A stretch of DNA of 64,000 bases from positions 62,001 through 126,000 of the forward strand of contig CAYOJJ010000001.1 in NCBI GenBank assembly GCA_964404255.1, read 5' to 3'. The stretch is from JAFDZW01 sp964404255 (lineage in GTDB: Bacteria > Bacteroidota > Ignavibacteria > Palsa-1295). A program made the translations under genes and the position numbers. Of the stretch, positions 1-8,600 are shown one piece after another (position 1 is the first letter of the stretch; every line of letters begins with the position of its first letter). A model generated the notes under the pieces. The model had not been told where the DNA came from. It ran no database searches and worked only from the letters and a program-made list of their open reading frames with translations.

Positions 1-2224
1 AGCTCTCATCCGAAACTTTCACGAAGTAGCCATGTCCCGGCTTGATATAACCAACCGGCTCATACCCACCGCCCGGAACATACTCAAAATAGTCGCTCTG
101 ACGCTGCGGGTTACCGCTTCCACCAGGAACCGGCGTAAAGAAGATGAACGAGAAGTTCGGGTTCGTGCAGACCGGGAAGCTGACACCACCGACGGTGTTC
201 CAACCGGCATGCATGCGGACGTTAGCAACGGTATTCGAACGAACACCGGAAACCAAGTTATCCGTACCGACAACCGTACCATAATGAATCATATATCCAC
301 GGCCGAACTCTAACTGGTTAGCGGCAGTCCAACCGGCATTAGAAGCATAGCTGAACGGCGTACCGGTGGAATTCGGGAAGATCACGTTCGAAGCCGGGTT
401 CGGCGGAACTACCGGTAACGAGATCAAATTCCAAGCCTGCTTTACGAGATCGGCTGTCTGGCCTTTTGAACCAGGAGTATATTCGATAATAAAGCTATTG
501 ATGCTTGGGTCGCGGATAACGATACAACGCGTATTGCCAACCGGCGTAGCCTCACGCATATTGAAAGAGAACAGGCTGCCGTTGAGAACATCGCGAACGA
601 TAACACGTGAGCCTTCCGGGAAATCAGCCGGATCCATGCAGATCGTTACCGGGTAGCACAATGGGCCACCGCTGCCGAATACAACTTTATACTGCAAGCT
701 GGTATCGAGCCTATCCGAACGGATATCGCGGATCGTTCCGAGGTTACTCGGGTTAGCAAAAGCGGTATCGGATTCCGGATGCATCGGCTCGAAGTAAGCA
801 TAGCAGCGCTTGGTCGAATCGAGATTCGAAAGAGCAGCAGCTTTATCACCGTCTGTGAAGAGATCTTCGCCATAGAGAAGATCGATGCCATCGGTTGCGC
901 CTTTAGCCGTACCGAAGACGAGATTACGCGTACAGGTCGGCGAGCAGGAATTGGTAATGCTTACGTGAATACCACTTCCGCTACCGGCGGTCGGCTCATC
1001 CATCTGACCGCGTACTACGAAGGTCACCTTGATACGAGTCGGCGAATTGGCAGCTCCATCGGCAGTGAGCGTGACATAGCCGTAATAAATACCAGGTGCT
1101 AAACCGGACGGGTTTGCGCTGATGAACAATTGCTTTTCATCCGAAGAGATCGAACCAGGATAATCAATCTTCTGAATATAGACGCAGTGCTGCGGATTGT
1201 TACCCGTCAAACCGACGAACAACCAAGGCTGATCGGTACAGATATTGACATTGACTAGACGGGTAGAAGGAATAGCGTCACGTACCTGAAGATTGATCAA
1301 TGGATTCTGCTGTGTTACATCTGTCGGATCGAAGACTAACGTACGGAGCAGGTCGTAATTCTTGTTATCGGTAGAATTAAGAGCAATGAACGGACGAAGT
1401 TCGAATGCCGGAAGATCCGTAATATACACTGGGAGGTACCCACGGATGAAGTTCTGATATCCATAGAAGTTACCGCGGGTATAGTTTGCCGGATCGTACT
1501 GGTAATCGCCGACGTGATCGGCAAATTTTGCAGAATCAAGCTGGAGAGCGGTCGTATTAACCGTCCAATTCTGGATAATCTTGAAACGGACATACAACAA
1601 CACTGCTTCCGAATCCGGATAGACATTCGGGCCGGAACCGACGTTTGGCGTCAGCGGGAGCGGTACTTCGCTCGAACCCGTAATGCGGATAATACGGTGG
1701 AAGGGGTTTGTGGTATCGTTTGCCGACTGCTCAGTATAACGGATATAGAAAGGAGCGGCTAATGCCTGAGCCGTGGCTAAATTCTTGTCCGGGCCAACGG
1801 TGACGATCGGCGATCCATGAGCCGGATCGTTATCGATCGTAATCGCCTGATTCGGATAATGAATCTGGAATTCGAAGCTGCGAATCGGCACAAGGTACTG
1901 ACCGTCAACGCCCAAGATGCGCTGATCGTCAGATTTCCAAGTACCATCCTTGGTGTTCGGATTCTTCGTCGGGTCGGTGGGATTCTTAATGAATACCGGC
2001 ACTAAGAAATAGCGCTCACCGCCAGGAAGATAGTTAGGAACCAAGTAACCACCATCTGAATTCGAGCCAGGTGCACCAGGTGCAGCATAATAACTCGGAC
2101 GATTCAGAGCTAAAGATGGGTATGGATTGTAATTGAACAGCTGGGCAAATGAAGACCCAACGCTCAAACACACCATCACTATTGCTATCGCGACGATAGC
2201 TGCATAGCTTGTACGCATACGCAT
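1..2224 (-). CDS. Large exported surface protein, 3' end outside the window
   Basis: An open frame runs on the minus strand from an ATG at 2224 to the window edge, giving at least 741 residues without a stop. The start has a good Shine-Dalgarno (AAGGAGA, about 6 bases upstream) and is followed by a hydrophobic signal peptide ending near SSFAQ. The body is Asn/Pro/Thr-rich and beta-like. The part nearest the edge contains WNLISLPV and a second WNTVGGVSFPV stretch, a pattern common just before the sorting tail in T9SS-exported proteins. The tail itself is not in view, so T9SS export is inferred from style and from the neighbouring genes. No enzymatic domain is recognised; a structural or adhesive surface role is likely. 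ATG codons at 2224 and 2218 are both possible starts. Confidence 0.8.
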   Translation of the reverse strand, partial: MRMRTSYAAIVAIAIVMVCLSVGSSFAQLFNYNPYPSLALNRPSYYAAPGAPGSNSDGGYLVPNYLPGGERYFLVPVFIKNPTDPTKNPNTKDGTWKSDDQRILGVDGQYLVPIRSFEFQIHYPNQAITIDNDPAHGSPIVTVGPDKNLATAQALAAPFYIRYTEQSANDTTNPFHRIIRITGSSEVPLPLTPNVGSGPNVYPDSEAVLLYVRFKIIQNWTVNTTALQLDSAKFADHVGDYQYDPANYTRGNFYGYQNFIRGYLPVYITDLPAFELRPFIALNSTDNKNYDLLRTLVFDPTDVTQQNPLINLQVRDAIPSTRLVNVNICTDQPWLFVGLTGNNPQHCVYIQKIDYPGSISSDEKQLFISANPSGLAPGIYYGYVTLTADGAANSPTRIKVTFVVRGQMDEPTAGSGSGIHVSITNSCSPTCTRNLVFGTAKGATDGIDLLYGEDLFTDGDKAAALSNLDSTKRCYAYFEPMHPESDTAFANPSNLGTIRDIRSDRLDTSLQYKVVFGSGGPLCYPVTICMDPADFPEGSRVIVRDVLNGSLFSFNMREATPVGNTRCIVIRDPSINSFIIEYTPGSKGQTADLVKQAWNLISLPVVPPNPASNVIFPNSTGTPFSYASNAGWTAANQLEFGRGYMIHYGTVVGTDNLVSGVRSNTVANVRMHAGWNTVGGVSFPVCTNPNFSFIFFTPVPGGSGNPQRQSDYFEYVPGGGYEPVGYIKPGHGYFVKVSDES

Positions 2225-2313
2225 TGCCGATTTCTCCTTCGTAATTGATGAACTAACAATCATAAGTCAATTCTAAAAACTTTTGTTTCGTGGCCTTGTT
2301 ACGCGGCCGGTTA

Positions 2314-2321
2314 CAAATATA
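2314..2321 (-). promoter_or_regulatory. Candidate -7 box (TATATTTG) before the first surface-protein gene
   Basis: The minus strand reads TATATTTG, a match to the Bacteroidota -7 consensus TAnnTTTG, about 90 bases upstream of the start at 2224 and just after the stop of the preceding gene. No convincing TTG box is seen at the usual distance, so this is suggestive only. Confidence 0.35.
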
Positions 2322-3578
2322 TCAGTGAATAATAAACTTTTTGCTTATCTGGCTGCCCGGGTTCTTCAAGCATTCTGCCCGCAGGATATAAGTCCCGCCT
2401 GAAGGCGGCAGCGATAACCGGGCCACACCATCATAGGGCGTTGCAGTAGCGATCATTGTTCCGATGATCGAGTAGATCGTTACTTTATTGATCGAACTCG
2501 AAAGTCCTCCAACCCGAAGCATCCCCGCCTCTTCAACAATTGAAATTCCAATAGCCCTGTCGGCAATCGAAACCGATGAATGGGTGGTATCGACAATACT
2601 GTCCTGATGGCCAAGTATAACGATCGGTTTCAGATCGTAGAGAACGGTTGAGATAGAATCCTCGGCATTCGTTACAAGAAGTTTCGGATCTATCAGCGTT
2701 GTGGCTACCGTATCGGGAATATGCTTGGCTTTAATGTTCAGGCGAAGAAATTCGCCCGAACGTGAAAGTCTTTCCGATGAAAAGCCAAGTAAACAACTAT
2801 CTCCAGCAATCAAAGAAGCAGCGGTTGCCGTCCCTATTATCTCTCCCTTATCTATCGAAACTACCTGAATCCGTGAAGTATCGTAATGCATCGTGAACAG
2901 AGCATTTTGGATATTCACCACCGGAATACTATCGATAACAATCGATAGTGCCTTCGTAGAATCGCTTGGGATAAAAAGCGTATCAGAAGAAAGTGTTACC
3001 TGATGTTTTTGATGAATGATCTTTACACTATCCAGGTACGCAATTGCAAATGGATAATATCCGACCTCATCTCTTCCACCGCTATTTTCAATTACCACCG
3101 AATCGATGCCGCTATTATTACCGGTACTGATCAGAAACACGGCAATTGCTGCAGAATCGATACTGGCAGAAGTTAGTACTGTTGCCCGATACCTAAATAA
3201 CAGATGATTACTGGTATCGAACTGCTGTGAACCAAGTATTGCAATATTATTGGTGCCATCTTGCGATGAAACACCCGAGAATGCATACTCGGCATTTGCG
3301 GAAGCGCTTCCTTCGATGATAACTCCTTTATCGACCGGCTGCAGGATCGTTTTGTCATAGGCAAAATCGACCTGAATGCCATGGAAATCGAAGGGTTTCG
3401 GACAGCTTAATCTATAATACACCGAAAAGACACTATCCGGAGCTATTGCTAATGCCCGGCTAATATGCTTTTGCTCAAAGCGCAGGTATAAAATATTTTT
3501 TTGCTGTGCAAAACCAGAGGTACCTACTGCTATCCAGAGTATCACACCTGCGAGCCGATGAAATATTCTGGAATTCAC
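2322..3578 (-). CDS. Exported protein with two cohesin-like domains and a T9SS tail
   Basis: A 418-residue protein with a signal peptide (cleavage near SGFAQ, residue 25). Residues about 35-160 and 195-310 each look like a cohesin-type beta sandwich: both have the pattern of a hydrophobic strand, a YDxxxLQ/YDTSRIQ strand, and a late strand with LLRF/LRLNIKA. Residues about 340-418 resemble a short T9SS sorting domain (VTIYSIIGTMI, GTYILRAE, final KKFIIH). The start is GTG, without a visible Shine-Dalgarno. The next gene upstream on this strand ends 67 bases away and is of similar type, so co-transcription is possible. The cohesin assignment is by eye. A generic Ig-like or invasin-like fold is the alternative. 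Confidence 0.75.
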   Translation of the reverse strand: MNSRIFHRLAGVILWIAVGTSGFAQQKNILYLRFEQKHISRALAIAPDSVFSVYYRLSCPKPFDFHGIQVDFAYDKTILQPVDKGVIIEGSASANAEYAFSGVSSQDGTNNIAILGSQQFDTSNHLLFRYRATVLTSASIDSAAIAVFLISTGNNSGIDSVVIENSGGRDEVGYYPFAIAYLDSVKIIHQKHQVTLSSDTLFIPSDSTKALSIVIDSIPVVNIQNALFTMHYDTSRIQVVSIDKGEIIGTATAASLIAGDSCLLGFSSERLSRSGEFLRLNIKAKHIPDTVATTLIDPKLLVTNAEDSISTVLYDLKPIVILGHQDSIVDTTHSSVSIADRAIGISIVEEAGMLRVGGLSSSINKVTIYSIIGTMIATATPYDGVARLSLPPSGGTYILRAECLKNPGSQISKKFIIH

Positions 3579-3645
3579 TGCTATTTGTCAAAGAACTTAG
3601 ATCACTCGCCCAGCGATCAAGCCAGGCGAGCGATCAGAATAACGA

Positions 3646-5553
3646 TTATTTCGAGAGGTTGATCTTACCCGTCAAGGTAGATCCACCGGCCGTTAAATTA
3701 TAGTAGTAGACACCAGCGGCCATTGCATTGCCACCATTGTCACGGCCATCCCATTTGATCTGATGCGTACCGGCTGCATAGGTAGCTTCGGCACCAGTAA
3801 AGATCTCTTTACCGAGTTGATCGAAAACCTTCACCGAGACCGGCTGGGCATCGTTGATCGAGAACTGAATAGCAACCTGGCCATCTCCGGAAGAGAGACT
3901 GAATGGATTCGGGAATACATTGTCCACATGGAATCCGGTGGTCGTCGAATTGCCTTCGACATTCATTTCGATCATCGAGTGCTGTGCCGGATAGTTCTCG
4001 TCGTTGATCATGATATCGGAAAGTTCGACATCAGAGTTAGCAACATTCTCGCCGGCAACAAACTGCAGGTACCCAAGAACGGCACCGTTCTCGAACACCC
4101 CGGTAGTAGCAAAGGTAACCTTGCCAATGCTTGCATTTGCACGCACTAAACCGGAAGTAGCCTGAGCGTCGGTAAACGTTGCATTCTTGCTATTGACGGT
4201 GAAATCAAAAGCGAGCGGTCCGTTAACCGTTCCATTAAGAACGACCGGTACCGTTATTGTACGTCCGTTGCGAACAGCCTGCTTGGAATCAAGCATGATG
4301 CTGGTAATCTCGTTCGAAGCCGAACCAGCTACTTCTTTGTATGGCGGAACGACGCTCAACCACGGTAAGAACGGCAGTTTCGCTGCGAGATACATAAGAA
4401 TGTACGCTGCATCGTACGACGTTACTCTGTAGAAGTAATATGGCTGGAACGGGCTCAACTGATACCGTCCGTTATGGTTTGCATCGCCATGGAATGCATT
4501 ACGACCTTCAACACTATCGAGCGGCGGATACGCCTTAGCGACAGAGGTGAGAATAAGATCGGCATCGGCGAGCGTTACGAACAAATTCTGGTTAAGACGA
4601 ACATTAGCCGGCTTGGAAGTATCCTGCTGGGTAAGATCGGCGTCACCATCACCCCACTGAGCAATCGTGCCCATTCCTTCCGGAATGAACTGGATAACAC
4701 GACCAGGCAAACAGCTTGCCGGCGGCCAGCAGGTGGTTAACGAATCTTTGTTACGGCGGGTGCTATCTTCACCGACGAACGACGACGGGAACAGCGCATT
4801 CATAGAAGAATAGCCCAAGCTATCTTCGATACCAACCGTGCAACCCTGGGTCTTAACGTTTCCGTTATTACCGATCGGGCCGTAATGGAATTCGATGATC
4901 ACGCGCTTATCGGGAATAGCCGTATCATTGGCATTCGGATTCTCAATAAGCTTAAGCTGGAACGTGGCGATCGAATTGACATTCGACTTATCATTGATAT
5001 TAAGATCTTTCCATTCCAACGTAAAGACATGGAGGAAAGAACCCGGAACAGCGCGCGGGCTTGGATCCGGAATAAGATCGATATTATACCAAATACGAGA
5101 AAGCTTATACCCGTTGCTCAGATCGGATAACGTACGGAAATAGTGATCCCCAAAGAACGGAGCGATCGTATTATTCGGATCGTTCGGACGGAATAAGAAG
5201 TACTTATCGTTGGTGATCGTGGGGATATCGCGCTTTCCAACGGAGACCCAGCCATTCACACAAACATTGAGAGTACTATACATATTGCCGTTGTAATCGA
5301 AATTAAATCCGACCGGCACGTCCTTTACTACGCCGTCGTCAAGATCGGTCGTGTTCGAGAACGATACGAAATTGAGCGGATTCAGCACGTCACCATTCGG
5401 AGGCGTTGCTGAAGTAAGCGGATTAAAGAACTGGTTATTGATCTGCATGTCATAGTATTCCCAGACCTGTGCATTAGAGGTCGTCACTGACAGCGCCAGC
5501 ACCGCCGCAATGCCCAGTCCTCCGAAAAACCGCTTTAAGAGCTTCATATTCAT
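3646..5553 (-). CDS. Exported protein with dockerin-like and cohesin-like modules and a T9SS tail
   Basis: A 635-residue protein with a signal peptide (cleavage near SNAQ, residue 29). Residues about 75-290 resemble a nidogen-like sandwich. Residues about 300-392 hold two Ca-loop-plus-helix motifs of dockerin style (GDGDADLTQ then ADADLILTSV; GDANHNGRYQ then YDAAYILMYLA), each with a longer than normal insert between loop and helix. Residues about 414-520 are cohesin-like. Residues 545-635 are a classic T9SS type A domain (NVFPNPF, VKVFDQLGKEI, WDGRDNGGN, GVYYYNL). A Shine-Dalgarno AAGGAG precedes the start: it lies 3 bases before the ATG at 5553 and 9 before the in-frame ATG at 5547, which may be the true start. 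Dockerins and cohesins mediate protein-protein assembly, so a surface scaffold role is inferred. Confidence 0.82.
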   Translation of the reverse strand: MNMKLLKRFFGGLGIAAVLALSVTTSNAQVWEYYDMQINNQFFNPLTSATPPNGDVLNPLNFVSFSNTTDLDDGVVKDVPVGFNFDYNGNMYSTLNVCVNGWVSVGKRDIPTITNDKYFLFRPNDPNNTIAPFFGDHYFRTLSDLSNGYKLSRIWYNIDLIPDPSPRAVPGSFLHVFTLEWKDLNINDKSNVNSIATFQLKLIENPNANDTAIPDKRVIIEFHYGPIGNNGNVKTQGCTVGIEDSLGYSSMNALFPSSFVGEDSTRRNKDSLTTCWPPASCLPGRVIQFIPEGMGTIAQWGDGDADLTQQDTSKPANVRLNQNLFVTLADADLILTSVAKAYPPLDSVEGRNAFHGDANHNGRYQLSPFQPYYFYRVTSYDAAYILMYLAAKLPFLPWLSVVPPYKEVAGSASNEITSIMLDSKQAVRNGRTITVPVVLNGTVNGPLAFDFTVNSKNATFTDAQATSGLVRANASIGKVTFATTGVFENGAVLGYLQFVAGENVANSDVELSDIMINDENYPAQHSMIEMNVEGNSTTTGFHVDNVFPNPFSLSSGDGQVAIQFSINDAQPVSVKVFDQLGKEIFTGAEATYAAGTHQIKWDGRDNGGNAMAAGVYYYNLTAGGSTLTGKINLSK

Positions 5554-5574
5554 TATCTCCTTCAGAGAATTAAC

Positions 5575-5598
5575 AAAGTACGTTATTAAAAACTTTTT
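5575..5598 (-). promoter_or_regulatory. AT-rich upstream element shared with the 1959-residue gene
   Basis: Read on the minus strand this holds AAAGTTTTTAATAACGTACT followed by TTG. An almost identical block (TTTTTAAAAATCCGTACTTT) lies at 11564-11586 before the next big T9SS gene. Both end about 20 bases before their start codon, and both resemble a TAnTTTG-type -7 region. A shared promoter or regulator site is inferred. Confidence 0.4.
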
Positions 5599-5664
5599 CT
5601 GACTTCTTTAATAATCAACCTGTTCGAAGGCGGATTGTTACATCCGCCTTCGAATGGTAAAGAG

Positions 5665-8600
5665 TTATTTTGTCAAGGTCATCTTGATGGATGAAGTGTA
5701 CTCACCGGCCGTCATCTTGCAGATGTAGCTGCCGTTAGCGACTTCATTACCAGAGGCATCTAAGCCATCCCATACCACCGGGTAGGTACCGGCTTCGATC
5801 GATTCATTGACGAGCGTACGAACCAGCGTACCCTTTACATCATAGACTTCGATCTTCACCTGTGAACGCTCTGCTACGCTGAAGCGGATCGTCGTAGCCG
5901 AAGCGAACGGATTCGGATAGTTCGATGCGAGATCGAACTTCGGAGCCGGAGCATTGTCAACCGCAGACTTCGTCGGGACGAAGACGATACGGGCATTGCT
6001 GAGACCGACATTATTGATCTCGAGACAGGCCGAATCATTACCGAAGGTGATCAGCGTATAGTTAGCTGCGTTTCTTGCACCTGCGAGCGAATTCATATCG
6101 ATCGAGAATTCAGAAACATCGAACGGATGCTGCAGGTAGAAGTGCCCTGCGAATGCACCGGTGTTGGCGAAGCAGCTCGGTCTCCAGCAAATGCGGATCG
6201 GATAATAGAACGAGCCATTATCGGAACCGGAATTAAATCTGATCTGCCAAGCCACTGTCGTGAACTGGTTCGTATCCTTACGGACATCGATATAGCTGCC
6301 TTTGAGCTGGCCACCGGTTGGGAGCTCCCAACGAGCATCGAATACCGGTGAATTCGGAGCAGCCGGGACTTCAAATTCGCAATAGATTGCATCAAGCGAA
6401 TCGGTACCGAACTTACCTGCACCGAGGCAGAGTCTCTGGACATCAGAGATCGGATGCGTATCGGTAGCCTTATTCGAGACATAGATTGCGCACTCGAACG
6501 TTGGGATGTCACCGATATAGACGCGATAGGTCAGGGTATCCTGATTACCATGTCCGTCATCGGCAGCGACATTGATATAACGCGGATCGTTGCTCGAGAA
6601 GTAAGACGGATCCTCATTGAAGCTGCCACAGATAGCGAGCGTAACACTATCGGTGCTCTGCGGGCCGGTAACCGAAGTCGGTTTTACCGAGATCGTGCTA
6701 TTAGCATCAGCCGGCGTGATCCAAGCAGTGAAGGTGACAGTCTCTGCTGCGCAGCTATCGCGGAGCAGGTCATGATCAACAACAATCGCAGAATCACAGA
6801 ACGAAGCCTTATTCTGTACGCAGAGCGTATGCGGGCCGCGTACGAAATGTGGTAAGTGCTGCGTCGAATCAACAGTAAGCGGAATATTTTTCCAAGCCGT
6901 AAGACCGCACTGATCCTGAACGACGACCGTAACAAGCTCCGGTCCGCCACACGGGCCGCCAGCTGTACGAGGTGCATCGTTGACACCCGGCGTACCAGAG
7001 AGCACACCAGAAATCGGATTGATCGTCAACCAAGCCGGGGTATGACCAGCGATTACGGTCTTACCAGTCTGGTAACGGGTATCACGATAGACGGTCTGGG
7101 TATCACCTTTATAGACTAAGCTGAAGGTGTGGAAATCACCGAAGTTCGGATCGGAGATCTCAATACGCTTTACTTCACCGGCGCTATGAGTATCGACGCT
7201 ATAATCGATATCTTCTTTTGCGTTCGGCAAGGTAGTGGTTGTAATCGTCGGCTCTACGTTAATCGTAGCGTGCCACTGCTGCATGGTCTGGCCGGCATGG
7301 CCGTCATCAGCATAGACCGAAACTACCGTATCGAGCAACATCTCTCCATTGACCTGCGGGGTCGGAGTAAGCATCTTATAAGCCGTTGCCGAATCAATAG
7401 CGACGTGGATAATACCCTTCGTCAGGAAGCCGGCATCAGCAAAAGCTGTCTTGAGCCACAACGGTACTACATATCCATGGTAAGAGGTCTTGCCATAGCG
7501 GAAGTCCCACGGTTTACCAGCAGCCGTCGTAACAGCCTGGGTCGTAGAATCTTCTGTTTCATCATCCGTCTGGATATCGTAATCAAAACGGAGACTATCG
7601 GTCAGGTTAGCTGTTCCACCGCAACCACTGACAGGGGCAGAGGTGAATACCGGCAAGCTATCCATAACATAGATACGGAAATCATAAGTACTGACACCGC
7701 GACGGATATCGATCGTATCGTCGAGGAATCCTTCCGGACAATTCATGTACGGCGGATAGATCCACATCGAAAGCTTCAAGCTATCGCTGCCAAGATCAGC
7801 AGGCGTATGATTGAGCGAATCGAGGAGCAAGTGCTCAGAGCGGCGGTTCGGCGGCCAGTTGCTCATGACAACATGGACGGGCTCGCCACCAGGTACAACA
7901 TCCGAGTTATGCGGGGTACCGAAGAGCTGGATGTAACCATCCGAACCCGGGCCAGGCGTTGCATGGCGAACGGTATCGCGCTGTAACCACCACGGTAAAC
8001 GGTAGTTCACCGAATCCATACCTGCTGGGAAGGTAACCGAATAATCAAGCTGAGTGAAATTCGGGTCCCACAACCAGCGCGGATCGTAGAAATTATTTAC
8101 ATCGTAACCACCAATGCGGAAGAGAATATCATTCGCAGATTTGGCAGCAGCAGCCTTTTTATAGACACTATCTTCATGGACGAAGAGACGGTTCGGATTA
8201 ACCGTATCGCTCTGAAGCTTCGGTACATCACCGGCCCAGAACGGCGGTAATACGTCACCGATCTGGAATACTAAGCCGCGTGAACGGGCACCGGCATAGC
8301 CATACTTCCAAAGCTGGGTGCGGCTGAAGACAACGATGTTATCACCAGGACGAACCGGAAGCGTATGGTAGCGCTCACCAGCATACCACAAGGTCGGATT
8401 GCCGGTAATACCGAGCGTTGCAATCGAATCCGAAGTACCATGAGCCTGCAACTGAGCCGGATCAAGGTTATAAGCACGGCCATCGAGGGCAGCGCTATCT
8501 TCGAGCTTCGAAGCACGAGCTATTTCTAAATAGGTCGAGTTAGAAGGACGGATAAGCGTCGGGCTCCAGAAGATCTTGGCGCGCTCGAACGGCTTACGGA

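Noticed and set aside
7129..7986. Open frame of 285 codons on the plus strand
   Set aside because: Antisense to the 1959-residue protein in a region of regular codon bias; no recognisable domain or start signal.
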